Shown here: in pieces, positions 1 to 9,115 of the stretch
Layout: each line of letters begins with the position of its first letter
How positions within the stretch are numbered: position 1 is the stretch's first letter
NCBI RefSeq assembly: GCF_003054265.1
Contig: NZ_QBKT01000012.1
Location: 62,001 to 126,000 of the forward strand
Reading direction: 5' to 3'
Source: Kordia periserrulae
GTDB lineage: Bacteria > Bacteroidota > Bacteroidia > Flavobacteriales > Flavobacteriaceae
Length of the DNA stretch: 64,000 nt
Notes under the pieces: model-generated
The model's input: the letters and a program-made list of their open reading frames with translations, nothing else
What the model was told of the DNA's origin: nothing
The model's database searches: none
Program-made: the position numbers and the translations under genes

Positions 1-1
1 T

Positions 2-157
2 GCAACACGCGACTTGATGCGCGACCATTTTACGAAAGGAAATTTTACACAAGGACTCATTGCAGGTGTTTTACAAGCTGGAAAAGAATTGCAACAACAT
101 TTTCCGTGGGACGTAGATGATAAAAACGAACTCTCAAACGAAATTTCCAAAGGTTGA
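2..157 (+). CDS. TPM domain protein, C-terminal end (partial)
   Basis: The reading frame is open from the window edge and gives 51 residues before TGA at 155-157. The fragment contains RDLMRDHF and GLIAGVLQAGKELQQHFP, which resemble the end of the short TPM-domain (TLP18.3/Psb32/MOLO-1) proteins that in Bacteroidota often precede a second, glycine-rich TPM protein. That is the gene arrangement here. The N-terminus and the main TPM fold lie outside the window, so the assignment rests on this tail and on the neighbour. The stop overlaps the TTG start of the next gene (TTGA), suggesting translational coupling in one operon. Confidence 0.7.
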   Translation, partial: ATRDLMRDHFTKGNFTQGLIAGVLQAGKELQQHFPWDVDDKNELSNEISKG

Positions 158-972
158 TAACAACATTCACATATAAAAAATCGATTCGCACGTTACTTTT
201 TGTGGTTGGATTGTTCTTTTTGAACGTTTCATACGCGCAATATGACATTCCTCCAAAACCCACAAAAGCCAATCCTGATGCGGTGTATGACTATGCAAAT
301 TTACTCGAAAAGCAAGAAAAAGATGCGCTAGAATACAAACTCATCAAATATTCGGATACGACGTCTACACAAATTATTGTGGTCATTATTGAAAGTTTAC
401 AAGGAGAAAGTATTGGAATGCTGGCACCCGAATGGGGACAAAAATGGGAAGTTGGACAACAGGGAAAAGATAATGGTGTCGTGATTTTATTAGCCGAAAA
501 AGAACGAAAAATCTGGATTTCTCCAGGCTACGGAGCCGAAAATGAACTGACTGCTGGAATTGTGGGACAAATTACCCGAAATAGAATTATTCCCTTTTTT
601 AAACGCGGCGATTATTACGGCGGCTTAAACGCTGGCGTTGATAGCATTATTGAAGTACTCGCAGGTGAGTTTACAGGCGAACGCAAAACTTCCTCTAAAG
701 GAATTCGAGTCGGTGTTTTGTTCTTTTTACTGATTATTTTTATCGTTTTAGTGTCTATTTTAGGAAATAACAAACGGAATGGCGGCGGAAACCATCGTGG
801 CGGCAGAAGAAGTACTGGAAATGATTTATTAGATATTATTATTTTAAGTAATCTTGGAAAAGGCTCGTTCGGTGGCGGAAGCAGCGGCGGTGGATTCAGT
901 GGTGGCGGCGGATTCGGCGGTGGATTTGGCGGCGGCGGATTTAGTGGCGGTGGCGCTGGTGGAAGTTGGTAG
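154..972 (+). CDS. TPM domain (YgcG-like) membrane protein with Gly-rich tail
   Basis: This 272-residue protein starts at TTG 154, overlapping the stop of the upstream gene. The start is supported by a signal peptide immediately following it (hydrophobic stretch about residues 12-28, ending SYAQ). A TPM domain spans about residues 38-175 and includes the typical DYANLL and GYGAENELT segments. A transmembrane helix follows at about 187-205. The tail of about 65 residues is very rich in Gly, Ser and Phe, as in YgcG-type proteins. TPM proteins are exported or membrane-anchored; some have acid phosphatase activity and others aid photosystem or receptor assembly, so the role here is open. Probably the last gene of an operon with the upstream TPM gene. 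Confidence 0.85.
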   Translation: MITTFTYKKSIRTLLFVVGLFFLNVSYAQYDIPPKPTKANPDAVYDYANLLEKQEKDALEYKLIKYSDTTSTQIIVVIIESLQGESIGMLAPEWGQKWEVGQQGKDNGVVILLAEKERKIWISPGYGAENELTAGIVGQITRNRIIPFFKRGDYYGGLNAGVDSIIEVLAGEFTGERKTSSKGIRVGVLFFLLIIFIVLVSILGNNKRNGGGNHRGGRRSTGNDLLDIIILSNLGKGSFGGGSSGGGFSGGGGFGGGFGGGGFSGGGAGGSW

Positions 973-1106
973 CTTCGACAAACTCAGCTACCTTTTTGTT
1001 TGGTTTTGCTCAGCTACCATTTTTTAGCTTCGCTGCGCTCAATTCAAGGATTTAAAAATTCAATGATTAAAGGTTTTTTTGATTTTAAAATAATAGTCAA
1101 CTAAAA

Positions 1107-1124
1107 ACAAACAACTAGCAACCA
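1107..1124. repeat. 18-bp intergenic repeat, copy 1
   Basis: An exact 18-base match (ACAAACAACTAGCAACCA) occurs here and at 14759-14776. Both copies lie just beyond the stop codon of a minus-strand gene. The 973-1128 spacer also has short repeats around AGCTTCG and CTCAGCTACC. No gene is seen in the spacer. Confidence 0.6.
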
Positions 1125-1128
1125 AACA

Positions 1129-3549
1129 TCATCTTTTCAACGTAAAATGTCCTGTAAAAGTTCGTCCGTCTTGCAATTGTACAGAAAACCAATAATCGCT
1201 TGATGGCATTCTGGTTCCGTTGATGGTTCCATTCCACGCGTCTTCGGAATTGATAAGGATTCTTAGCAATTTTCCATAACGATCATAAATAAACACTTGT
1301 GAATTCGCTTGAAACACACTGGAAATTCCTTTTAATTGCCACGTGTCGTTAACGCCGTCATTGTTGGGCGTGAAGAATTTTGGATAACCTATAACGGCAA
1401 TTTCTTCTGAAACTATGCCGCAATTGTTTTTAACGTCTTTGATGTACACTGTGTGAAATCCCGCAGGAACATTCTGAAAAACGTTCGATTCTTGATAAAT
1501 CCCGTTTGGATTGTTTAAGGCATATACATAGTCGCCTTCTCCAGAAACCAACACCGTAACGACATTAGTATCTGAAATATCATCAATTTGAATGTCCGTA
1601 ATTGTCGCAATATTTGAGGGTTCAACTGTAATGGTTTTTGTTTTAGTGCAAGCGCCTATTTGCGTCACTTCAACCGTATACGTTCCTATTTCGTTGACGT
1701 GTATTTCAGGCGTCATTTCTCCTGTGGACCATAGAAATGTGTAATTGTTAAAATCAGTCGTAATACCACTTTCTAACGTAATGTTTTGTGGAAAAAAGTT
1801 TAAGCAGTAATACGCCGTTTCTTCCGTTGCAATTGCTGGTAGATTCAACACCGTTAGCGTGACTTCGCCAATTCCGTAACAATCGCCATTTTGTTCCAAT
1901 CGCGCAAAAATTGTTTGTGAATAGGGTATTGTATTTGTGAATTGAGTTCCCAACGGATTGCTCAATAGCAACGCATCATCTAAGGTTTCATAATACACAA
2001 CCGTCACATCTGTGGGCAGACCATTCAAAATTTGTGCATCTGCTTCCGACAAATCAAATTGTGTAACACCGAGTTCTTCAATCGTATCACATTCGCTCAG
2101 CATAGCATTGTTCACTGCATTTGAAGCAACTTCCAGTGTTACTTCCGCAGTGTTTTCACAACCTGTTGTTAAATCGGTTACTTTCGCATATACCGTTTGC
2201 GGATTGGAAATGTTTGTATACGCACTTGTCGTGATTTCATCTGTTAAGTTACTATCTGTGTAATACCGAACTTGACGATTTTGCACAATACCTGCAGCCA
2301 CTTCTTGATTCGATTCAAAAAGATTAAAAATAGTTATTCCGCTCGTTGAACCGCATTGTACAATAGAAATATCTTGTGTTTCTGGCAGTCCGAATATAGT
2401 GCCTGTGATTGGAATTCTTGCGCCGTCTGTACAGCCTGAAAATGTAGGAAGCACCCAAAATGTGGTTGTTTCTGTAAGTGTTACGGTATAACTTGTTCCT
2501 GTGTAAATTGGCGTTGTTGCGGTTTCAGATTCGTACCAAAAAACAGTGTCTGTGTTGGTTTCTACATTGAGTGTGACTTGACTCACATCACAACTTTCAC
2601 TTCCTGTGAGTATTGATTTTGGTGTTTCAATTCGTGTACTTACTGATAAATTGACATCTGGATCGCCAGGCATGCCGCCAAATTCCACAATATATCCTTG
2701 TGGATGATACGGACTGTTCGTATCTGTTGAACCAGTATTTGCCAAATCGTTCCACGAACCTAAAATTCCCACACTCGGATCGGTGATGTGTGCATAATTC
2801 TCATTTCCAAGATTGTTGGGTTCGCCAGAATTCCAAAATGTGTAAAGTCCGTTTTGAGGCATTCCTCCAACTTCACCTATCCAAAAAACGGTTCCTGCTT
2901 CGGGTCCTGTTACCCACTTCCAAGTTCCTTCTTGTTCACTATCAGATGCGCCAATCCAGCCCGTTCCTGAACTTTGTGAGCCTGCCAAATCTGCTTCTTC
3001 TTCTGTGGTTAAGGTTGCCAAATAGCCTTGCAGTCCAAAATAATCTTGTGCTTCTGCGGCAGTACGTGCTTGCGTCCAAGTAATTCCTGTGCTTTGGACA
3101 TAAAAATAATAATGTCCCGTTGACGGTAAATAGTTGGCATCGCCTAGATTGATGGAGAAAAATTTGTCTTCTGTAAAATTGGTTTGCGTCGTTTCAAACA
3201 CTACCGATTCAATGGCAGCTTCGTATTCTGCAAAGGTGGCTGGACCAACAAGCGCCAAACGACCTAAATCTGGGGTCCAAAAAGCGTTGATATTTGCATG
3301 TGTTCCTGTAAGACTTAACAGATCTTGTCCGTTGCTGTAACCTTCCGAAATTTGAATGTAGACAATTGGCAGCGTGTTATCACCAGCATCTGGATCGGTA
3401 ATGGAAACACTCGTTGCGATGTTCATCGGTGCATCTCCGCAGTATTGTTGGTCGCCTGTTGCGGTAATGGTTGGCGGTGTTTGCGCACGTACATTTGCTA
3501 CTAATAAGAGCAATATTACACATAATATGTAAGTAGAAAACGTACGCAT
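1129..3549 (-). CDS. Secreted C-type-lectin-domain protein with T9SS gliding-motility C-terminal domain
   Basis: This is an 806-residue exported protein. A signal peptide covers about residues 1-22 (ending VRAQ). A C-type lectin-like domain lies at about 145-290, with a GEPNN motif (cf. EPN of sugar-binding lectins) and an SWND motif (cf. WND). The middle consists of repeated Ig-like, Cys-containing beta modules of the kind found in large flavobacterial adhesins. The C-terminal 80 or so residues (YPKFFTPNNDGVNDTW, then YDRYGKLL) are the gliding-motility-associated/T9SS type B sorting domain that directs type IX secretion. The likely role is cell-surface adhesion or polysaccharide binding. It is a single gene, with a hairpin upstream at 3615-3634. 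Confidence 0.9.
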   Translation of the reverse strand: MRTFSTYILCVILLLLVANVRAQTPPTITATGDQQYCGDAPMNIATSVSITDPDAGDNTLPIVYIQISEGYSNGQDLLSLTGTHANINAFWTPDLGRLALVGPATFAEYEAAIESVVFETTQTNFTEDKFFSINLGDANYLPSTGHYYFYVQSTGITWTQARTAAEAQDYFGLQGYLATLTTEEEADLAGSQSSGTGWIGASDSEQEGTWKWVTGPEAGTVFWIGEVGGMPQNGLYTFWNSGEPNNLGNENYAHITDPSVGILGSWNDLANTGSTDTNSPYHPQGYIVEFGGMPGDPDVNLSVSTRIETPKSILTGSESCDVSQVTLNVETNTDTVFWYESETATTPIYTGTSYTVTLTETTTFWVLPTFSGCTDGARIPITGTIFGLPETQDISIVQCGSTSGITIFNLFESNQEVAAGIVQNRQVRYYTDSNLTDEITTSAYTNISNPQTVYAKVTDLTTGCENTAEVTLEVASNAVNNAMLSECDTIEELGVTQFDLSEADAQILNGLPTDVTVVYYETLDDALLLSNPLGTQFTNTIPYSQTIFARLEQNGDCYGIGEVTLTVLNLPAIATEETAYYCLNFFPQNITLESGITTDFNNYTFLWSTGEMTPEIHVNEIGTYTVEVTQIGACTKTKTITVEPSNIATITDIQIDDISDTNVVTVLVSGEGDYVYALNNPNGIYQESNVFQNVPAGFHTVYIKDVKNNCGIVSEEIAVIGYPKFFTPNNDGVNDTWQLKGISSVFQANSQVFIYDRYGKLLRILINSEDAWNGTINGTRMPSSDYWFSVQLQDGRTFTGHFTLKR

Positions 3550-3614
3550 TTTTTATGATTTTTTTAAAAATACATATTTTTCAGGTGCGGTAAAGCATGA
3601 TGCTATTTTTTTAA

Positions 3615-3634
3615 CAACTACAACGTTGTAGTTG
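3615..3634. terminator. Perfect 20-bp palindrome between hydrolase and lectin gene
   Basis: CAACTACAAC followed directly by its exact complement forms a 10-bp stem. On the plus strand it is followed by a T tract; on the minus strand it is followed by TTAAAAAAA. The location, between the stop of the minus-strand hydrolase and the start of the lectin gene, fits a transcription boundary. The U tract is on the wrong side for the minus-strand gene, so efficiency is uncertain. Confidence 0.4.
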
Positions 3635-3641
3635 CTTTTTT

Positions 3642-4535
3642 TCATTTTTTTGATTGTTCAAGAATAAAATGTAGCCACTTTTCTTGGTATGCACTTCCGC
3701 CTTTTTCGCCGACATTGAAATGTCCTGCACCTTCAACCAACACGAATTCCTTTTCTGCGGAAGCAGCGTTTTCATATAACGCCTTTCCATACGTATAATT
3801 AATGTTTTCATCTTGATTGCCATGCGCAAAAAGGATAGGTTGTTGAATATTTTGAACTGAGCGAATTGGCTTGACTTCATCAGGATTGAAATTGGCAATT
3901 TTCCCAGCTTCACTCAAAGCAGCATCTGAGATAAAACGAAGTCCAAATCCACCCAACATTTTCTTTTTGTAATCGTAGACAATTTGATTTAATTCGGTAA
4001 AAGTACTTTCAATGATTCCAAACTGAATACGCTTGTCAAATTCCAATGCTTGAATTGCAATAGCGCCACCAAGAGAGTTTCCCCAAATTCCAATTTTTAG
4101 CGTAGGATTTCGCTTTTTGATTTCATCAACAATTGCAGAAATATCTTGCTTTTCATAGAAACCATACGTGCAATATTGTCCGCCACTTTCGCCATGCGCT
4201 CTTCCGTCAAAAAGTACAGATGCGATTCCGTAATTTGTCAATTTTCCCGCAAGATTTAAAAAATGTTCTTTGCAACCGCCGATTCCATGAATAAGAATCA
4301 TAACTGCTACAGGTTTCATTTTGGGTTTTATTTGATATCCTTTAAGTAAAATGCTGTCTTTGGTAGTTATATTTAGTTGTTCACTTTGCAACCCTAATTG
4401 TTTTGGTGTGATATCGAGATGAATTTTTTGTGGTTGAATAATAGCATACGGCGCAACATGAATGGTGAGAATATAGCCTGCAACTCCAACAATGAAGAGC
4501 AGTACGATGCTTATTTTGAGTAATTTTTTCTTCAC
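3642..4535 (-). CDS. Alpha/beta hydrolase, membrane-anchored
   Basis: The protein has 297 residues. An N-terminal hydrophobic segment (about 7-27) is a signal anchor. The alpha/beta-hydrolase core has the oxyanion segment HGIGG, the nucleophile elbow GNSLGG, an acid within HGNQDENI and the catalytic His in GAGHFN. This is the arrangement of the BAAT/acyl-CoA-thioester or Bem46-like serine hydrolases. The substrate is unknown; the active site probably faces the periplasm. It is transcribed toward the lectin gene but is separated from it by a palindrome. A shorter same-strand frame inside this gene is not real. Confidence 0.85.
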   Translation of the reverse strand: MKKKLLKISIVLLFIVGVAGYILTIHVAPYAIIQPQKIHLDITPKQLGLQSEQLNITTKDSILLKGYQIKPKMKPVAVMILIHGIGGCKEHFLNLAGKLTNYGIASVLFDGRAHGESGGQYCTYGFYEKQDISAIVDEIKKRNPTLKIGIWGNSLGGAIAIQALEFDKRIQFGIIESTFTELNQIVYDYKKKMLGGFGLRFISDAALSEAGKIANFNPDEVKPIRSVQNIQQPILFAHGNQDENINYTYGKALYENAASAEKEFVLVEGAGHFNVGEKGGSAYQEKWLHFILEQSKK

Positions 4536-4574
4536 CTCATTTCTATGTTTATAGCTACATGATTGAATACTAAC

Positions 4575-5123
4575 CTACTTTTTATTCGCCATGTTGTATT
4601 TATCAATCAGTGAAAATGTCAAATATTTGTAGAAATCGTGATTGAAATCTTTGGCTTCAAATATTTCTAACATTTTACTGGTGAGATCGGTAATTTTCGG
4701 GTTGCTTCCCGAAGTGGTTGACAAGGTAATAAACTTGTTGATTTTAGAGTCTTTATAGGCTGCATCTTGCATCATTTTGCCCATGCAAGCGTTGTATTTT
4801 TTAGCATTGCTGGATGACATGAGCGACTGAATTACGTAATCGCTAATGCCAAAAGTTGCTACTCTGCCATCAATTGCCGTGCGAATGTTTTTAAATAGTG
4901 CAATATAACTTTCGCCGCGAGTATTGGCTAAAACTTCGTTTTTTACAAGTTCTTTTTCCGCATTTTTGATGCGTTTTTTTAATTCGGTACCGTTATCATC
5001 AAACATACTACACACACAATTCATAAATTGATTTTCGAGTTTGTAGTCGTTGGTTTGTGCATTCGTTTGAAGTGAAATTAGTAATATGATTCCAAAAATG
5101 AATCGTGTCACATTATTCTTCAT
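4575..5123 (-). CDS. Secreted protein of unknown function, paralogue of upstream gene
   Basis: This 182-residue protein has a signal peptide (about 1-22, ending QTNAQ). The mature part matches residues about 35-210 of the next gene upstream: FMNCV near the start, a GESY motif, a D/NIR helix, KxxACM-like Cys motif, and a DFNHDFYKYLTF segment. The two are therefore a tandem duplication. Two conserved Cys residues could form a disulfide. I do not recognise the family. The gene overlaps the upstream gene by 11 bp, so the two are surely co-transcribed. This copy lacks the ExbD-like tail of its neighbour. Confidence 0.75.
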   Translation of the reverse strand: MKNNVTRFIFGIILLISLQTNAQTNDYKLENQFMNCVCSMFDDNGTELKKRIKNAEKELVKNEVLANTRGESYIALFKNIRTAIDGRVATFGISDYVIQSLMSSSNAKKYNACMGKMMQDAAYKDSKINKFITLSTTSGSNPKITDLTSKMLEIFEAKDFNHDFYKYLTFSLIDKYNMANKK

Positions 5124-6039
5124 AGTCTTCTTTGATTCGTAATGGATATATGTTTTTGATTTCTTCTTTTTGCGATTCCGTTAAGCTTTCAAATGGTGTT
5201 TTGTACTTTTCTTGAGCCAATTCTTCTCGAACTTCTTCAAATGCAGTCACAATCTGACTTTGAATCGTCATAAAGTTTTTATAATTCGCTGCTCTGTCAC
5301 TTTTAAATATCAATATGCTTTCTGCTTTATTTTTTTTGAGATATTTTTTAACTTTTGATTTAATTGCATCAATTGCGACTTCTTCATTATTTAATGTTAC
5401 TTTTTGGTCTTCAAAAATTTCTATTTTAAATGCATTTTTTAATTCTTCTTCAGTAAATTCTTCCTCATCTTTATCTGGCAATTCAAAATTAATCCCACTA
5501 TCGTCAACCTGATTCATCGCTTCAAGCATAGTAAATGTCGTCATACGATAGTAATCGTGCGTAAAGTCTTCGGGTTTTACTATTTTTAAAATGTCATTGG
5601 TCAAGGTTTCGCCATCTTCATATTTAGCTATACTTTGTATCAAAACGAGCATTTTCGAGAGTTTTGAATTTTCAAATTTTGGTGAACCAAATACAGCTTC
5701 CATACATTTTGAAGTTTCAAGATTGCTGAGTTGTCCTTGAATTTCTGCCATGTAGGTTGCCACGCCCAAGTCTTTTAATTCTGGCGAAAACATATTGCGA
5801 ATGTCTTTGTAGATTTCCACATAACTTTCGCCTTTAGCATCTTTTAAATACTTAATCTTGATAAGTTTTTTTTCTGCTGTATCAAGAACTTCCTTGAATT
5901 TTGCTCCTTTGTCTGGCAACGCTTCGTACACACAATTCATAAAGGCGGTTTCGGTTTCTAGTGTTTTATCTTGCCCAAAAGCTGCTGTAAACGCGAATAG
6001 CAATCCTAAAATTAGTAGTGATTTTATATTGATGCGCAT
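5113..6039 (-). CDS. Secreted protein with duplicated N-terminal domain and ExbD-like C-terminus
   Basis: The start at 6039 gives 308 residues with a clean signal peptide (ending AAFGQ); an earlier ATG at 6078 would add 13 residues and is less likely. The N-terminal half is paralogous to the 4575-5123 product (FMNCV, GESY, DFTHDYYRMTTF). After an acidic linker (DEEEFTEEEL), the C-terminal 100 residues resemble the periplasmic domain of Bacteroidota ExbD/TolR proteins: ILIFKSDRAANYKNFMTIQ, an EVREELA helix, and an ending of the form I..IYPLRI.E. The usual ExbD transmembrane helix is absent. A link to TonB-type energy coupling or peptidoglycan interaction is inference. It overlaps the downstream paralogue. 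Confidence 0.75.
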   Translation of the reverse strand: MRINIKSLLILGLLFAFTAAFGQDKTLETETAFMNCVYEALPDKGAKFKEVLDTAEKKLIKIKYLKDAKGESYVEIYKDIRNMFSPELKDLGVATYMAEIQGQLSNLETSKCMEAVFGSPKFENSKLSKMLVLIQSIAKYEDGETLTNDILKIVKPEDFTHDYYRMTTFTMLEAMNQVDDSGINFELPDKDEEEFTEEELKNAFKIEIFEDQKVTLNNEEVAIDAIKSKVKKYLKKNKAESILIFKSDRAANYKNFMTIQSQIVTAFEEVREELAQEKYKTPFESLTESQKEEIKNIYPLRIKEDYEE

Positions 6040-6115
6040 AAGTGATTTTTTTATAGAATGATATTTTTTGGTACTCATTAGAAATTACTCCGAAAAGATA
6101 CAAAATTACACGTAC

Positions 6116-6150
6116 AAAAAAAGCTCCTGAAAACGTCCAGAAGCTTTTTT
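6116..6150 (-). terminator. Hairpin terminator after outer-membrane protein gene
   Basis: An A-rich arm ending AAGCTCCTG pairs with CCAGAAGCTTTTTT with one mismatch, leaving a short loop and T tracts on both strands. It lies just beyond the stop codon of the minus-strand outer-membrane protein gene and before the start of the ExbD-like gene. Confidence 0.75.
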
Positions 6151-6167
6151 ATGTGCTTTTAAGTTGC

Positions 6168-8936
6168 TTAAAAAACCTCAAATTTATTCTTGTTACCGCC
6201 AACTTTGTTGATTTTATACGTAAATCCAAGCATAAAATAACGTTGCAACACGGTACTTTGCGAATCTTGAATAAAGTCTGCTGTTACCGTTCTTCTTGTG
6301 TTGATGTTTTGATCTAATAAATCGTACGCCGTCAGTTTGATGGTTCCTTTGTCATTTAAGATTTTGAGCCCTAAACTCATATTCCAAAATAAAGAACTTC
6401 GTTCAAATCCTGGCGCTACATTGGTTTGATAGGTGTAACGCAAATCGTTTCCAAAAACGATATTTTTTGGCCAATATGTCGTTGTTTTCAATCCTACCGT
6501 ATGCGCTTGAAACGATTCATTGTCAAAATTTTCCAAACTGTATGTTGTCGTGTTGAAGTTTACATTGTACGATGGCTCTATTTCCAACACTTCTTTGTAG
6601 TTGTACGTCAATCGAACGCTCGGTGTAAATCCGCTACGCTCGGTAGAAAATTTAACGCCATTGCTAAAGTTGAAATTCTTGTTGTAGTTTCCATACAATC
6701 CCACATTGTAACGCAACGATGTACTGTCTTTTTTAATCGTTTTACTAAACGAACCGCCACCATTTGCTCGTATAATTCCGTCCACGTTGGTATAGGTTGT
6801 AGTTCGTATTCTGTTTTCGTCTGTGACCGATACAGGCACGATTTGATCATTTGTAAAACCACCCGAAAACCACACAAAAAATCCTGATTGCGTTTTGAAA
6901 TCGTAGTTGTTAAAGTTAGCGTACATGTTATGACTAAACTCACGATTCAAATTCGGATTACCAACGGTAATGTTTAGCGGATTGCTCACATTGGCTACAG
7001 GCTGTAATTGTTGCGCACGTGGCGCTTGCGTTCGTGTGTTGTAGTTAAAATATATACTCATTCCTTGCTTGATACGATAGCGCATGTATCCGTTGATGTT
7101 AATGTCTGAAAAGGTAGAACGTACAGATGTATTTTGAATGAATTCTTCGTTTTCGAGTTCTGAAATAAACAATCCAGTATTAAAACTTAGGTATAATTTT
7201 TCTGTTTCGTAATTGATTCCAATTCTAGGTAAATGTGTTTGGAAGTTTACGCGTAAATCGGAACTTAAACTTTCGTTGAAATCGTCATACGTATTTGTCG
7301 TGTTGTTAAAATCAAAAACACGTCGGTCATTGCGCTCGCGTCTGTTGGAGAAACGATATTCAACGTCTAAAAATAGTTTTTCTTTTAGCGGAATTCGGTA
7401 TTCAATATCTGCAGAAATATTATTTTCTTTTGATTCTGTATCTGTCAATTGGTCTCTGGTTTCGACAGAAGGCATCGTACCAAAAATTTCATTGGTGGTG
7501 TTTAGGAAATTATCGGAAGTATTGTTGATAAAGTTTCCATTCGTCCCAATACGTAAAAACGCACCTTTGCTTCCAAATTTCTTGATGATGTCAATATCAG
7601 CTGTGGCGTTTCTACGTTCCGATTCCGTAAAATCGCTGGAAACTCCTGTATTGAGCGTATTACCATCTTCATCTAAGGACTCTTCTGTTCTTGACGAAAA
7701 GTTTTCTCCTTCTGTGAATTGAAAGTTTGGTCGCACATAAATTTTAAAGGTAGAATCAATTTCAAATTGCAATTCGGCACTTGCGCGGTGATTGTCATTT
7801 TTGTTTAAAAAAGTACTTCTCGAATTTGTAAAAAAGCGTCCGTCTGGCAGAATGTTTTCACGCTCTACCCTACTTTCATTTTCCGAATCGGCACGCGAAT
7901 AGAAATAATCGGCTACAATTTCTGTTTTGTCTTCGTATTCATCCACAAAACTAATTCCGCCATTGGTAGTCGTCGTAATTCCTTGTCCGCCACCAAAACT
8001 TTGTCCGTTGATAGAAAAAGAACCATTACTACTTCTGGAAATACTGTTGGCAGTGCTTCCCATCATATCGTAAATTTCGTCAAAACTAAATCCTGAACTG
8101 TTGATGTTGTTTTTACTTCCAAGCACGCTAATGCGTTGTTTGTCGTTAAAGTAGTTTCCAATTCCGCTCATGGCGTAGCGCTCGTCCGTTCCGCCACTTA
8201 CGGTGGCGCGTCCAAAAAATCCTTTATTTTGGTCTTCTTTCAGCTCTATATTTATGGTTTGCTCTTCGGAAGTTCCTTGTTTTCCTGTAAATTCTTCCGA
8301 TTCGCTTTTAGTTGTTGTGACTTGAATTTTATCAACGATTTCTTTGGTTAGATTTTTCGTGGCAATGTTCGGATCATTTCCAAAAAACGGCTTTCCATTT
8401 ACCAATATTTTGTTGACTTCTTTACCGTTCACTTTGATTTTTCCATCACTATCAACCTCAACACCTGGCAATTGCTTGATTAAATCTTCTACTGTGGCAT
8501 CGGGACGTGTTTTGAAGGAATCTGCATTGAATTCGAGCGTATCTTTTTTAACCGTAATGGGTGCTTTGATAGCCGTAATTTGCACCGCATCGAGTTCGTC
8601 TGTTGCCATTTCCATCCCGATTTGCGGCAAGGTGATGACGGATTGGTCAAGCGTAATTTTTTGCTGATGTGGTTTAAATCCTGTAAAAGTCACGAATAAA
8701 TTGGCTTCTTTTTGTTGGGTACGACCTGCCAATTCAAATTTTCCTTCTTTATCGCTAATTGTGTAGGTAATGAGTGAAGAATCTTTGAGTGTTTGAAGAT
8801 ACACCGTTGCTGATTCTAGCGGTAATTTTGTGGTACTATCTACAATACTTCCTTTAATTTCAAATTCTTGTGCAAAAAGATTTCCAGATAGTAACGTGCA
8901 AAGTACTATCAACAGTGTGATAAATGGTTTATTCAT
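6168..8936 (-). CDS. Outer-membrane beta-barrel protein with CarboxypepD_reg N-domain (TonB-receptor-like)
   Basis: The start at ATG 8936 gives 922 residues with a signal peptide ending NLFAQ; an upstream ATG at 8975 adds 13 residues before it. A carboxypeptidase-regulatory-like beta sandwich (EIKGSIVDS, PLESATVYL) is followed by a plug-like domain (ATVEDLIKQLPGVEVDSDG, VLVNGKPFFG near residues 160-190). The rest is a long barrel built of short beta strands, ending in an aromatic residue (FEVF). This matches the outer-membrane beta-barrel family 3 proteins of Bacteroidota, which resemble TonB-dependent receptors without an obvious TonB box. The ligand is unknown. It has its own terminator at 6116-6150. 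Confidence 0.88.
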   Translation of the reverse strand: MNKPFITLLIVLCTLLSGNLFAQEFEIKGSIVDSTTKLPLESATVYLQTLKDSSLITYTISDKEGKFELAGRTQQKEANLFVTFTGFKPHQQKITLDQSVITLPQIGMEMATDELDAVQITAIKAPITVKKDTLEFNADSFKTRPDATVEDLIKQLPGVEVDSDGKIKVNGKEVNKILVNGKPFFGNDPNIATKNLTKEIVDKIQVTTTKSESEEFTGKQGTSEEQTINIELKEDQNKGFFGRATVSGGTDERYAMSGIGNYFNDKQRISVLGSKNNINSSGFSFDEIYDMMGSTANSISRSSNGSFSINGQSFGGGQGITTTTNGGISFVDEYEDKTEIVADYFYSRADSENESRVERENILPDGRFFTNSRSTFLNKNDNHRASAELQFEIDSTFKIYVRPNFQFTEGENFSSRTEESLDEDGNTLNTGVSSDFTESERRNATADIDIIKKFGSKGAFLRIGTNGNFINNTSDNFLNTTNEIFGTMPSVETRDQLTDTESKENNISADIEYRIPLKEKLFLDVEYRFSNRRERNDRRVFDFNNTTNTYDDFNESLSSDLRVNFQTHLPRIGINYETEKLYLSFNTGLFISELENEEFIQNTSVRSTFSDININGYMRYRIKQGMSIYFNYNTRTQAPRAQQLQPVANVSNPLNITVGNPNLNREFSHNMYANFNNYDFKTQSGFFVWFSGGFTNDQIVPVSVTDENRIRTTTYTNVDGIIRANGGGSFSKTIKKDSTSLRYNVGLYGNYNKNFNFSNGVKFSTERSGFTPSVRLTYNYKEVLEIEPSYNVNFNTTTYSLENFDNESFQAHTVGLKTTTYWPKNIVFGNDLRYTYQTNVAPGFERSSLFWNMSLGLKILNDKGTIKLTAYDLLDQNINTRRTVTADFIQDSQSTVLQRYFMLGFTYKINKVGGNKNKFEVF

Positions 8937-9039
8937 TTCGTTTTTTGATTGATAATCGGTTTCGATAACAAACAAACTGAAAAATTCTTCATTTATTATT
9001 AAAATAATCTTAAAACACTCGTGAAAGTTCTTAAAAAAG

Positions 9040-9077
9040 AAAAGCGTTCTCCGTTTGATATATGGAGAACGCTTTTT
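9040..9077 (-). terminator. Strong hairpin terminator
   Basis: AAAAGCGTTCTCC pairs perfectly with GGAGAACGCTTTT (13-bp stem, 11-nt loop) and is flanked by T/A tracts. It lies beyond the stop of the minus-strand choice-of-anchor I gene and ahead of the outer-membrane protein gene, separating the two units. Confidence 0.85.
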
Positions 9078-9115
9078 ATGTGGAAGTCACGATGTGACAA
9101 TTTTATAATTGTGAA

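Noticed and set aside
57-272. Minus-strand 71-residue frame across the junction of the two TPM genes
   Set aside because: It is antisense to the coding TPM frames and has no promoter or family match.
3611-3913. 100-residue frame on the minus strand within the alpha/beta hydrolase
   Set aside because: It overlaps a well-supported hydrolase on the same strand in another frame and has no domain.
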